Below, piece by piece: positions 23,565 to 31,650 of a DNA stretch of 32,109 bases. The DNA is taken from NCBI GenBank assembly GCA_937998645.1, contig CALLCZ010000181.1, positions 1-32,109 on the forward strand. Reading direction: 5' to 3'. The notes below the pieces were generated by a model. It was not told the DNA's origin. It did not search any database and saw only the letters and a list, made by a program, of their open reading frames with translations. Positions within the stretch are counted from its first letter, which is position 1, and the number at the start of each line of letters is the position of its first letter. Source of the stretch: an uncultured Gammaproteobacteria bacterium (lineage in GTDB: Bacteria; Pseudomonadota; Gammaproteobacteria; SZUA-229). Made by a program: the position numbers and the translations under genes.

Positions 23565-23890
23565 TCAGGGCGTTTTGAGACACTATATTATTTACGCGAC
23601 ATAGACGAATTCCACTCTGTCGGCCAACTTGCACGAATGCCTGCTTCAAAGTAACCGCTAAAAGTTGAAAACTGACTACATCAGCAAATACAGACTGGAA
23701 AATATCATTCAATGATTAGCAGGAATATAACACCATAGTGTTAAGTTAAACCGTATAGCTATGACTGATAGACGCCTGCATATAGCCAGTTAAGTGGATT
23801 TAACATCTCGTCAGGCGCAACTTATAAGCCCGTTAAAAACCAGTATATTCATCATGGTTTTTTGCCGTTTTCCGGTGATATTATCTATCC
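23565..23890. other. intergenic region, no gene seen
   Basis: These 326 bp after the kinase gene contain only short ORFs that overlap the next gene out of frame. I see no convincing terminator. A small ACAC-CATA-GTGT hairpin lies near 23730. The region has no TTCACA or TGTAnA array. The promoter of the DUF2244 gene should be at the right end. Confidence 0.5.
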
Positions 23891-24367
23891 ATGGTGTACT
23901 CAGAATTCAATCCAGATACCGGCAGTGGCTATATCGTGTTGAAGCCGAACAACTCGGCAAGCTGGCGTTTCAATATACTGGTGGTGGCCTCGCTTGCACT
24001 GCTGGCCCTGCTGATATCAACATTCTTCCTGCTGCAAGGCCTGTGGCTGATCGCACCATTCTCAGGCCTGGAAGTCCTTGCCCTGCTGGGCTGTCTCTAC
24101 CTGTGCGCGCGCTCAAACATTCAGACAGAAGTCATTAAATTCAGCCCTGACAAGGTCATCATCGAACAGGGGCGCACCTTTGCCGAGAAATCTTGGGAAT
24201 ACCACAGGTCATGGGCAAAAATATTTGTGCGTAAGCCGAGGCACAAAGGTCATCCGGATCAGATCGTGATTCGCTCACACGGCAAGGAAGTCGAGCTGGG
24301 CTCTTTTTTAAACAAGGATGACAAGGAAACGCTGGTAAGAAAACTGCGTAATATAATCTACCGATAG
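23891..24367 (+). CDS. DUF2244 membrane protein
   Basis: A 158-residue protein. Two membrane segments (about 28-50 and 53-72) are followed by a cytoplasmic beta-rich half. Typical DUF2244 features are the N-terminal LKPNNSASWR and the C-terminal RSHGKEVELGSFLNKDDKETLVRKL. The family is often encoded near cytochrome oxidase genes in proteobacteria, but none are here. No role is established. ATG 23891 lacks a strong ribosome site. The DUF3047-like gene follows 34 bp downstream. Confidence 0.85.
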   Translation: MVYSEFNPDTGSGYIVLKPNNSASWRFNILVVASLALLALLISTFFLLQGLWLIAPFSGLEVLALLGCLYLCARSNIQTEVIKFSPDKVIIEQGRTFAEKSWEYHRSWAKIFVRKPRHKGHPDQIVIRSHGKEVELGSFLNKDDKETLVRKLRNIIYR

Positions 24368-24401
24368 GAACTTTAATCGAAACCGGCATCTCTTAAGCCG
24401 C

Positions 24402-25043
24402 ATGCTGAGAAACTTTTCATGGTTACCGTTGCTGCTAGTCACAGCTCAGTTGAACGCGGAACAAATTGTTCTCGACAAACACCATTTTGAGCATATTCAT
24501 TTCAAGCGCATTCAGCCGAACACCATTACATTCAATAACCATGCTATTCATTTTGAAGTAACCAAAAGCGCATCCTTTCTTCTGCTTGCCTTCGACGATA
24601 TTAAAAGTATCAGCAAAGTCTCTTTTCAATGGAGCGCGAAAGGCACACTCAACAAAAACAGCATTGATCATGAAACAACACGCAAAGGCGACGACGCATG
24701 GCTGCGTGTCGGCCTGATCATCGAGGGACCGCCAGAAGACATACCCGAACCTCTGTTACCACGCTGGATGAAGCAGGTCAGAAAAACGCTCCGCTATACA
24801 TCTGGCAGCATGATCTACCTGATACCAGGCGCGATGCACCCACCTGGAGAAACCTGGAAAAGCCCTTTCAGCTCGAATATCGACATGGTTTCAGTTGACA
24901 GCATCTACACCGACGATGGCTGGAACAAGGTTAGCCATGAATTTACCCGACCGGTACAGACCGTCGGCCTGTGGATTATGGCTGATGGCGACAACACGGG
25001 TTCGACTTTCAACAGCCGGTTAAGAAAGCTGGTCGTAGAATAA
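24402..25043 (+). CDS. exported DUF3047-like protein
   Basis: A 213-residue protein with a short signal peptide (about 1-19, ending LNA). The C-terminal half has the arrangement I know from DUF3047: DDAWLRVGLIIEG, a GSMIYLIPGAMHPPGETWKSP stretch, W-x-x-V-x-x-E-F near 174-181, and VGLWIMADGDNTGSTFNSRL close to the end. It is likely a periplasmic beta-sandwich protein. No catalytic residues are evident. It follows DUF2244 closely and could share its transcript. The family call is from memory of the pattern and is moderate. Confidence 0.6.
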   Translation: MLRNFSWLPLLLVTAQLNAEQIVLDKHHFEHIHFKRIQPNTITFNNHAIHFEVTKSASFLLLAFDDIKSISKVSFQWSAKGTLNKNSIDHETTRKGDDAWLRVGLIIEGPPEDIPEPLLPRWMKQVRKTLRYTSGSMIYLIPGAMHPPGETWKSPFSSNIDMVSVDSIYTDDGWNKVSHEFTRPVQTVGLWIMADGDNTGSTFNSRLRKLVVE

Positions 25044-25200
25044 AACCCTCGGAATACCGTTATTTTTCGTACTACCCTGCTTATCCAGTCATAATAATCA
25101 TATAGTTATGTACCTTAACCCGCACCTGAAACCAGACACCTACCGTTTGCCTGTAACCTGTGGCAAGCTTCAATCCTGAGACGCGAACAGTTCGGTAACG

Positions 25201-25776
25201 ATGACGAATTCTGAGCACATCAAACGAAACACGGCTACGGATAATGCGGTAAAGGATGACTTTCCGGCAAATACACATGCTGTATTTTCCAGCAGAGCAA
25301 ATACTCTCAACAGGGCTTTGCTGGATGGCTTTCTAAAACACCAGCATGATGCCAGTGTCAGGCGCAGCCACCTGTTCAATGGCCGCTATGAAAATATTTA
25401 CCTGACTCCCGAACAGATACCCGAACTCAAACAACTGCTCGATGAGGCCTGCGGCCATGCCCGTCGTATTACTGGTATCGATGATCTGCAGGCAGGCTGC
25501 TGGTTCAATTTCATGCCACCTGGTGCAGTAACAACCGTACACAGCCATGATGATGACGATGAACTTTTATCAGCGGTTTATTATGTTTCTGTTGCCGGGA
25601 ACTCCGGCAACCTGATCATTCATGAGGGCAATAAACAACATACCATCACACCAGAACAGGGCATGTTCGTATTCTTTGCACCGGATGTGGTGCATGAAGT
25701 CAGTGAAAACCTGAGCAGCCATGAGCGATTGTCGATCGCCATCAATTTCGGCAAGCGTAAACTTGACAGTGAGTAA
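25201..25776 (+). CDS. putative 2OG-Fe(II) oxygenase
   Basis: A 191-residue protein with a double-stranded beta-helix pattern. The likely iron ligands are H116 and D118 in VHSHDDDDELLSAVYYV and H165 in APDVVHEVSEN. R176 in HERLSIAINFG would hold 2-oxoglutarate. This is the short putative oxygenase type (PF13759-like), whose substrates are mostly unknown. Its end overlaps the start of the tag gene by eight bases when tag starts at GTG 25769. A link to alkylation repair, as in AlkB-type oxygenases, is tempting but this is not an AlkB sequence. Confidence 0.8.
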   Translation: MTNSEHIKRNTATDNAVKDDFPANTHAVFSSRANTLNRALLDGFLKHQHDASVRRSHLFNGRYENIYLTPEQIPELKQLLDEACGHARRITGIDDLQAGCWFNFMPPGAVTTVHSHDDDDELLSAVYYVSVAGNSGNLIIHEGNKQHTITPEQGMFVFFAPDVVHEVSENLSSHERLSIAINFGKRKLDSE

Positions 25777-26338
25777 AACATTGAAACGCTGCAGCTGGGC
25801 ACTGGGTAGTGAACTCGAACAGCACTACCATGACACGGAATGGGGTGTCGCTCTGCATGATGACCGAAAATTTTTTGAATTCATAACACTTGAGGGCGCA
25901 CAAGCCGGCCTGAGCTGGGTAACCGTCCTGAAGAAGCGGGAGAACTACCGCAAACTTTTCGATGATTTTGATGTAGAAAAAATTGCCCGTTATAACAAAC
26001 GCAAGATAGAGAGCCTGCTGAAAAATCCAGGCATCATCCGTAATCGGCTCAAGGTCGAATCCACCATCTCCAATGCCAGGGCGTTCATTGAAATCCAGGA
26101 CGAATTCGGCAGTTTTGATAACTACATATGGCAGTTCACTGATGGCACGCCCATCGTAAACCGGTGGAAATCCATGCGGGACGTACCCGCCAGTACTGAA
26201 ATATCTGACATGATGTCGAAGGAACTCAAAAAACGCGGCTTCCGCTTCGTTGGCAGCACCATTTGCTATGCCTTCATGCAGGCAACCGGCATGGTTAATG
26301 ATCACACAGTCGACTGCTTTAGATATAACCAGTGCTGA
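25769..26338 (+). CDS. tag: DNA-3-methyladenine glycosylase I
   Basis: A 189-residue base-excision enzyme removing 3-methyladenine from DNA. Family marks are RCSWA at the start, YHDTEWGVALHDDRKFFEFITLEGAQAGLSW and MVNDHTVDCFRY at the end. The zinc ligands are expected to be C8, H21 and the C-terminal H and C in NDHTVDC. The length agrees with E. coli Tag (187). I prefer GTG 25769, since it places RCSW near the N-terminus; the ATG at 25721 would add 16 residues encoded inside the oxygenase gene. Translation is coupled to the oxygenase. Confidence 0.93.
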   Translation: MSKTLKRCSWALGSELEQHYHDTEWGVALHDDRKFFEFITLEGAQAGLSWVTVLKKRENYRKLFDDFDVEKIARYNKRKIESLLKNPGIIRNRLKVESTISNARAFIEIQDEFGSFDNYIWQFTDGTPIVNRWKSMRDVPASTEISDMMSKELKKRGFRFVGSTICYAFMQATGMVNDHTVDCFRYNQC

Positions 26339-26368
26339 TTGATAAATAATCGGCAGTTCACAGCCTCG

Positions 26369-26406
26369 GGGCTTACCCGCCAATGAAACAACGGGTAAAC
26401 TAGCCC
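26369..26406. repeat. inverted repeat between tag and motA-like gene
   Basis: GGGC-TTACCCG (26369-26379) pairs with CGGGTAA-acta-GCCC (26392-26406). It could be a weak terminator after tag, but no T run follows in either direction. Confidence 0.4.
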
Positions 26407-26432
26407 AAAATTTATAATAACGGGCTACTTCA

Positions 26433-27350
26433 ATGATACAGTTCAGGGCCAGCTACAGCCGTTCCATACTTCTACAACTCATCCTGCTTTCCATAGTGCT
26501 GTTGCTCATCATTGTGATCAACCTGGATTTTGTTAATGATATTTATTTCAAGAACCAGGCGACCCGGGTCGGATATATTGTAAACGGCAGCATCCTGGTT
26601 TTATTTGCGTTTGGCCTGTTCAGGGTTATTTCGCTGTTGATGCGCTATTCACTGGAAGAATCTGCGCTGGCAAGATTTTTACGTAATGTCGAGGATGAAG
26701 AGGCGCGGCCAACAGACAAAATCAGCAAGAACTCGCTAATCGCCCGCCGCTATAAGTCAGTGGTTGAAATCAGCAAGCACAATGTCGCCGTCAATCACAG
26801 CGCACTGGCATCCACCCTGGTCGCCTCGGAAAGCACGCGTCTGAGCCTTCCCAAGTTTATCAGCAACATTCTGATTCTGACCGGTGTATTTGGCACCATC
26901 GTGTCACTCTCGGTCGCACTGCTGGGCGCGTCCAACATCATCGATTCAGCTAACGGTCTGGGCAATATGGGCCTGGTCATTCACGGCATGTCGACTGCGC
27001 TGTCAACCACGACCACCGCCATCGTCTGTTACCTGTTCTTCGGCTATTTCTACCTGAAAGTCACCGACGTTCAGACCCAGTTACTCAGCGGTATAGAACA
27101 GGCCACCACGCTCTACATCATGCCACGGTTCACCTATCAAACCGATAGCATGCTGCACGAAGTCGGCAACCTGGTGCGCGCCTTGCGCGAAGCCGCTGAA
27201 AGAATGGGACAGGTTGAAGCTGATTTCGCAGAAGCCGGCAGTCAAATGAACAACATGATGAGCAGCTATGCCGACAGTGTTGGTAACCTCGACGACAATA
27301 TCAGTGAAATCAAGCAGCTGTTGCGCAGCGGCTTCAGGTTGCCGGAGTGA
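26433..27350 (+). CDS. MotA/TolQ/ExbB-family proton-channel subunit
   Basis: A 305-residue inner-membrane protein. Segments at about 11-31 and 46-70 are followed by a cytoplasmic loop of about 70 residues, then the paired channel helices: LILTGVFGTIVSLSVALLG (about 148-166) and MSTALSTTTTAIVCYLFFGYFY (about 186-207). These carry the G-x-x-G-T and T-T-T residues typical of MotA/TolQ/ExbB. The C-terminal tail (about 220-300) is helical and heptad-like and would extend into the cytoplasm. It lies 34 bp upstream of a MotB-like gene, so the two form a stator-type pair. No flagellar, Tol or TonB genes are nearby. Confidence 0.88.
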   Translation: MIQFRASYSRSILLQLILLSIVLLLIIVINLDFVNDIYFKNQATRVGYIVNGSILVLFAFGLFRVISLLMRYSLEESALARFLRNVEDEEARPTDKISKNSLIARRYKSVVEISKHNVAVNHSALASTLVASESTRLSLPKFISNILILTGVFGTIVSLSVALLGASNIIDSANGLGNMGLVIHGMSTALSTTTTAIVCYLFFGYFYLKVTDVQTQLLSGIEQATTLYIMPRFTYQTDSMLHEVGNLVRALREAAERMGQVEADFAEAGSQMNNMMSSYADSVGNLDDNISEIKQLLRSGFRLPE

Positions 27351-27384
27351 TTCGCAGATCAAATGATGCACAGGTGAACAGCTG

Positions 27385-28266
27385 ATGAATGACGACTTCA
27401 TTGACCTGCGCAGCGGTAATTTAAGCAGCGAAAGCTTCTGGCCTTCGTTCACCGATATCATGACTGTTGTGGTTATGATATTCCTGATTACTTCTGTCAT
27501 CCTCATGGTAAGAAACATGGAACTGATCGACCAGTTGCGCGCCAGTCTCCTGGCCGAACAGGAAGCCTCAGAGATGATACGCTCGACTACCGAGGTAAAT
27601 GCAACCCTGGAAGAGCAGCTGGCACATGCACAGCATGAATTATCTGTGTTACGCATGCAGTTGATGCAATCCAGCGAGGACAACGAGATGTTGAGCATGG
27701 TGCTGGCAGACAAGGAACAGCAGATTATCGTGATCATGTCAGATAACCAGAAGCTTCAGGGCGAGCTCTCCAACACCGAGCAGCAGGTTGCCAGCCTCGA
27801 CAGCCAGCTGCAGCAGGTTATTATCGATCTGGACAAACTTCGCAGCAACTATAACGAGCAAAGCACACAACTCAAAACAGCCGAGGACAAACTGATCATC
27901 CTGTCCGAGGAGAATGAGGCACAGGCAAGGCAACTGGTTTCTGTAGAAACCGATTACAGCAAACTCAAAGTCAAGTATGACAAGCTGGTCAAACCTGAGC
28001 GCACCGCCAAGGGTAAATACGTTGTTGAAGTAAATTATGAAAAAATTAAAGGTAAAGGCCGGATTCGGTTTAAAGATGCTGGCGACGAAAGCTACACAAC
28101 ACTGTCTTCAAATGCGTTGCATAAAAAGCTTGCCGCGCTGAAGAAAGAACACCCGAAACAGCTTTATATCAAGATCATTATTCCTGAGAACAGCGGCCTT
28201 TCTTACAGCGAAGCCTGGGAGTTCATGAAGGGCATCCTGTATAAATACGATTATTACTACCAGTAG
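27385..28266 (+). CDS. MotB-like subunit with long periplasmic coiled coil
   Basis: A 293-residue partner of the MotA-like protein. The N-terminal SFWPSFTDIMTVVVMIFLITSVILMV (18-42 region) is a single membrane helix with D24, the position of the proton-carrying aspartate in MotB/ZorB proteins. Residues about 45-205 are a nearly continuous coiled coil rich in E, Q, L and S. The last 85 residues form a small alpha/beta domain (KGKYVVEVNYEKIKGKGRI ... QLYIKIIIPENSGLSYSEAWEF). There is no OmpA-type peptidoglycan-binding motif. The end resembles an ExbD periplasmic domain in layout only. Function unknown; an ion-driven rotary or force-transmitting device is inferred. Confidence 0.82.
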   Translation: MNDDFIDLRSGNLSSESFWPSFTDIMTVVVMIFLITSVILMVRNMELIDQLRASLLAEQEASEMIRSTTEVNATLEEQLAHAQHELSVLRMQLMQSSEDNEMLSMVLADKEQQIIVIMSDNQKLQGELSNTEQQVASLDSQLQQVIIDLDKLRSNYNEQSTQLKTAEDKLIILSEENEAQARQLVSVETDYSKLKVKYDKLVKPERTAKGKYVVEVNYEKIKGKGRIRFKDAGDESYTTLSSNALHKKLAALKKEHPKQLYIKIIIPENSGLSYSEAWEFMKGILYKYDYYYQ

Positions 28267-29215
28267 CAACTGAATACCGACCTTCGCTACACAGCTCCAT
28301 GCAGATACAGGTATATAAAAACTCATATCCACAGATGAACGCAGATAAACACAGATAAGAACTATATTGTCCGCCTGCCGCTTCACGCCACCCCGCAAAA
28401 GGCGCTAATAAAAAACTAAATAAGGATGGTTTTTTTGCGTTATTTGCGTTGTTATTCCGGGCTTCCTGCCCTCCACCCCTCATTATCATTCGGGGCCGCA
28501 CTACGTGCGTTCAAAAATGCTCCTGACATTTTTGTCGCGGACAAGAAATAACACTTAGCCCGCATTTCTCACCAGGCGGCGTAGGATACTGATAAAGCAC
28601 GAATTCTAAGGAGAATAGCAAGATGATCAAAAATACAGTGTGTTATTCGAGCAAGCCTATCACGGTTCAGGCTAGTCTTCGTGTCCGTAAGCTTGCTCTT
28701 CACTCAAACCGTAGCTATGGCTACGCTTTTCGCTCCAGAGCGGCGCTTACGAACACCAGCCCGCAGGTCGCACCAGGGGGCGAGATGATCACGCAGAGAT
28801 TTGGGTCCACAAAGGATTTTGCGAAGGAGTGGAATAACCGCGTGTATTTCCGACTGAGTAAAATTCTTTGTGGTCTCAAAGATCAAGTGAGGGCTCGGCC
28901 ATCTGGTGCGACCTGCGGGCTCCGTCCTGCGCCTGCTCCCGTGATCCTGGTGAGAAATGCGGGTTAGTATTATCCGCGTTCATCTGTGGACTCATAATTT
29001 ATGCCTGCAGAGTTTAAATCAGGCAATAAACATCTCCATTTGACCCGTTCTGTCATCCGTAATCCGGCCATAACGGCCCGGTCGAGTTCGTAGTACTGCG
29101 TAGTCTTCAAATAGCTGCCATTTGTAAACCTTGAATACTTACCTATACTCTTGTTTATATAAGAAATATTCTGCGCTTCTGGTCAGAACACCAGCAGTGA
29201 GTCGATGATTTTTGA
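28267..29215. repeat. noncoding region built of nested inverted repeats
   Basis: I see no credible gene in these 949 bp. TCCACAGATGAACGCAGATAA (28328-28348) is matched 20 of 21 by the inverted copy at 28970-28990. Inside are CCCGCATTTCTCACCAGG (28559-28576) with its perfect inverse at 28946-28963, and a 19-bp pair (28758-28776 with 28903-28921, core CCCGCAGGTCGCACC). A hairpin, CAAAAATG-loop-CATTTTTG, lies at 28512-28534. A shorter pair is GTCCGTAAGC/GCTTACGAAC (28682-28691, 28745-28754). It looks like stacked intergenic repeats or MITE remnants. The frame open at 28623-28967 is a by-product of the repeats. Confidence 0.75.
28512..28534. repeat. perfect hairpin in repeat region
   Basis: CAAAAATG and CATTTTTG are perfect 8-bp arms around the seven-base loop CTCCTGA. 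It could terminate transcription coming from the motor-like genes on the plus strand because the right arm carries five T residues, but the stem is AT-rich and weak. Confidence 0.55.
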
Positions 29216-29749
29216 ATGGCATACACATCCCCGAAAAAAATATTATCAACAGTACTCGCCTTTGCTCTGAACCAGGCAGTTCCAGCAGGCGCGGCTGATG
29301 ATTTATACCCTCTGATAAGCTACAAATGCGACACCAACGCCGACATTCTGGTAATCACCAACTCCTTGCTGAGAGGCGATGCGGGTGCAAATTTCAGGTA
29401 TTCCGCCGAAGACGGCTCGTACTCTCCTTGGGACATGGTCGAAATCGCACGCAAAACAGACTCAACCCGAATCATCAAATCAAGCAAAATAACCAATAGC
29501 TGCAAACTCAGCCGTGGTGTATATACAACTGTACTGGAACCACAAATCTTCAGCGAGGATCTTGATGGGCAATGTGGCGCTACCATCTCCGGTGCCGTAA
29601 CCATCGTGTACAATGAATCCGAGCTGCTTGAACGCACCGCTTTTGAAGACCACTGCCAGGGCGACGCTCCGATCATTACCCGTATCACCGTTTTTGGCAA
29701 AACCGGAGAATACAAAATAAAACGTATTGCTAAATATGAGTTCTATTGA
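29216..29749 (+). CDS. exported protein of unknown function
   Basis: A 177-residue protein with a probable signal peptide (about 1-26, ending PAGAA). The mature part is beta-rich and has four or more cysteines (YKCDTNAD, NSCKLSRG, GQCGATISG, DHCQGDAP), probably in disulfide bonds in the periplasm. I recognise no family. A TATAAG-like -10 lies near 29156. It faces the next gene convergently, with a gap of only eight bases between stops. Confidence 0.65.
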   Translation: MAYTSPKKILSTVLAFALNQAVPAGAADDLYPLISYKCDTNADILVITNSLLRGDAGANFRYSAEDGSYSPWDMVEIARKTDSTRIIKSSKITNSCKLSRGVYTTVLEPQIFSEDLDGQCGATISGAVTIVYNESELLERTAFEDHCQGDAPIITRITVFGKTGEYKIKRIAKYEFY

Positions 29750-29757
29750 GTTTCAGG

Positions 29758-30474
29758 TCACTTGCTGCTGAACACCAGCTCGATATCGAGCTTCCCAATC
29801 ACCCAGAGATCGAAATCCGCATAAGATGTCCTGCCGCTGGTACGACGCAAGGCATCTACCGGGCTCGCACTGACCAACTGCAGAAAAGCCGGGTAAGAAA
29901 CTTCAACCTGTACATGCATCGGGTAATAGCCGTCCAGAAAGCGACGCATAAATGGGCCTAACCTCAGGTAATACTTTCCTTTTTCGTAGCTCAGCGCCTT
30001 CTTGTCTGCGGATATACAGATCTCCGATTCTGCCGCTATATCCTTGATCTGCACCGTATGCCCTTCAACCCGGGCCGAGCCGATATTCTGCGAAGACAGC
30101 ACCCTGATATTGCGAATACGTTCCTTGTTGTAGACAATCTGGGAGGCGGAGACTTTATCCAGGTTGCTATGGCATTGATACATTGCCACCCAGCCGTCAC
30201 GCAGGCTTCGCTCGGTGATCAACAGGCGGTTCTGGTGAAGGTGCGCCGCTGCCTCAGGTGGCCGGTCCAGTAACTGGAGCTCACCTTCGTTTACCTCGCG
30301 CGCGCGTTGTTCCAGCGCCGCCTCTTCCTCGATCACTGACCAGTCATCAACCGCCGCTGTCGATAGCGCAGGCAGCATCAAAATCACGCCACAGCACAGC
30401 GGGAAAAATATCTGCAGTATTTTTACTCCAGCCCTTGATGAAAACCCGTTTTGCACGTTATTCTTAGCGCTCAT
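29758..30474 (-). CDS. exported protein of unknown function
   Basis: A 238-residue protein. A long N-terminal region ends in a hydrophobic signal segment (about 18-40, ending STAA). Then comes an acidic helical stretch (EEEAALEQRAREVNEGE), a beta-rich middle with CHSNLDKVSASQIVYNKERIRNI, and KGKYYLRLGPFMRRFLDGYYPM near 170-190. Two cysteines of the mature part could form a disulfide. No family is recognised. Its start is only 32 bp from the divergent MlaC-like start, so the promoters of both genes must overlap each other or the coding ends. Confidence 0.65.
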   Translation of the reverse strand: MSAKNNVQNGFSSRAGVKILQIFFPLCCGVILMLPALSTAAVDDWSVIEEEAALEQRAREVNEGELQLLDRPPEAAAHLHQNRLLITERSLRDGWVAMYQCHSNLDKVSASQIVYNKERIRNIRVLSSQNIGSARVEGHTVQIKDIAAESEICISADKKALSYEKGKYYLRLGPFMRRFLDGYYPMHVQVEVSYPAFLQLVSASPVDALRRTSGRTSYADFDLWVIGKLDIELVFSSK

Positions 30475-30506
30475 TTGCTCACATTATTATAATAAAGAGA
30501 ACTTAC

Positions 30507-31172
30507 ATGAAGAAATTCCTTGTACCACTGACTGCACTGTTCGTTACCCTGTGCATGAATACATCATTTGCTTACACCGACTATTCTAAACGTTATGACG
30601 ACAGGGGTGGCCGCGACCCTGTCAGAAGCAGCCGCTACGCAGACATACCTGACCCGGTGATTGAACTCAAGCAGGCTATTTTGGATCTTGAGAAGTTCAT
30701 CAAGGGACAGGACGCCGCACATCCTGGCATGCTGCGAGCATACCTTGAAAAGAAGATCTTCCCCCATTTTGATTTCGATGCGATGTCCGAATGGATTACC
30801 GGACCCTATGCACGCTACATGAGCACTGAGGACAAGATCAAGTTCCAGGCAAAACTGCAGGAAACATTCCTCACTGCACTGGTAACACATATGGGTGGAT
30901 TTGATCCCGCGAATACATCGCTACGCTATGACAAAACCCGTTTCAGAAGCCGTGGTGATGAGGCCGTAGTCAGAATCAATGTTATCAGGAAAGGCCAGCC
31001 AGCAGCACGCCTTGAGTTTGGTATGCAGCGCACTGACAACAAGTGGAAAATTGTTGACGTTAAAGCGAATGGCACCAGTGCCGTACTGTATTATCGCAGG
31101 CACTTCATTGCAGAACTGCGCGAGCACAGCGACCGTGATCTTGATCGAAGCAGACGTGAATACATCCGCTAA
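30507..31172 (+). CDS. MlaC/Ttg2D-like periplasmic phospholipid-binding protein
   Basis: A 221-residue exported protein with signal peptide (about 1-22, ending SFA). The MlaC signature is FPHFDFDAMSEWITGPYARYMSTEDKIKFQAKLQETFLTAL (in the region 90-130), and the C-terminal beta-sheet holds KWKIVDVKANGTSAVLYYR. Members carry phospholipids across the periplasm for the Mla system. No mlaFEDB genes flank it, so this is an orphan copy, and the tail rich in D and R (ELREHSDRDLDRSRREY) is unusual. A TATAAT at 30488-30493 sits close to the ATG. A clear terminator follows. Confidence 0.85.
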   Translation: MKKFLVPLTALFVTLCMNTSFAYTDYSKRYDDRGGRDPVRSSRYADIPDPVIELKQAILDLEKFIKGQDAAHPGMLRAYLEKKIFPHFDFDAMSEWITGPYARYMSTEDKIKFQAKLQETFLTALVTHMGGFDPANTSLRYDKTRFRSRGDEAVVRINVIRKGQPAARLEFGMQRTDNKWKIVDVKANGTSAVLYYRRHFIAELREHSDRDLDRSRREYIR

Positions 31173-31201
31173 AACGCTGCTGTAACTGGAACAAACCAGG
31201 C

Positions 31202-31236
31202 ACCCGGGAGTCATACTGGCTCCCGGGTTTTGTTTT
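31202..31236 (+). terminator. rho-independent terminator of mlaC-like gene
   Basis: ACCCGGGAG (31202-31210) pairs perfectly with CTCCCGGGT (31220-31228) around a nine-base loop. A T-rich tail TTTGTTTTT follows. The site is 30 bp after the stop codon at 31172. Confidence 0.92.
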
Positions 31237-31245
31237 TATATCTCC

Positions 31246-31650
31246 ATGAAAAATAGTGAACAACAAGGTAACGATACCGGCAAACCTGGACCGCGCCGCC
31301 TGAGCGGTATTGTCATTTTGCTACTCTTCGTTTTCGGACTGATCATCGTCAACTACAACCCACCGATTGAACGCATTCACTGTAATGATGAAGTTCTCAA
31401 GAGCAAACCTGAAGTAATTATGCTGGGCACCGCGTGGTGCACATACTGCTACCATGCACGTCGTTATTTAACCGATAACAACATCAGTTACTGCGAATAC
31501 GATATCGAACGCTCCGCCGAAGGTGAAAAGTTATTCAATGACGTCAACGGCCAGGCCATTCCCGTGTTACTGATCGATAAATACACGATGAGTGGTTTTG
31601 ACGAAGCCCGCCTCGAGAACTTGTTGCGCATAACCAGAGAAGCATCATGA
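31246..31650 (+). CDS. membrane-anchored glutaredoxin-like protein
   Basis: A 134-residue protein. A basic N-terminus is followed by one membrane helix (about 21-37) and a glutaredoxin fold, probably exposed to the periplasm. The redox site is W-C65-T-Y-C68, and the cis-proline segment is QAIPVLLID (near 103-111). It would reduce or exchange disulfides of exported proteins. Its stop overlaps the start of the TerB-like gene (ATGA), so they are translationally coupled. It begins nine bases after the terminator tail, which is tight for a new promoter; the ribosome site is weak. Confidence 0.85.
   Translation: MKNSEQQGNDTGKPGPRRLSGIVILLLFVFGLIIVNYNPPIERIHCNDEVLKSKPEVIMLGTAWCTYCYHARRYLTDNNISYCEYDIERSAEGEKLFNDVNGQAIPVLLIDKYTMSGFDEARLENLLRITREAS

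Noticed and set aside
23794..24138. Frame overlapping the DUF2244 gene
   Set aside because: It overlaps DUF2244 in another frame. DUF2244 has a recognisable family pattern and this one does not.
25742..26383. 213-codon frame antisense to tag
   Set aside because: It lies entirely opposite a clear glycosylase gene and shows no domain, signal or ribosome site.
26433..28266. Calling the MotA/MotB-like pair a Zorya system
   Set aside because: ZorB carries an OmpA-type domain and Zorya needs ZorC/ZorD or ZorE partners. Neither the domain nor such genes are seen, so only a general resemblance can be claimed.
28623..28967. Open frame of 114 codons in the repeat region
   Set aside because: It runs through both arms of several inverted repeats, has no domain or sensible composition, and its opposite strand is equally open. 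It is a by-product of palindromic repeats.
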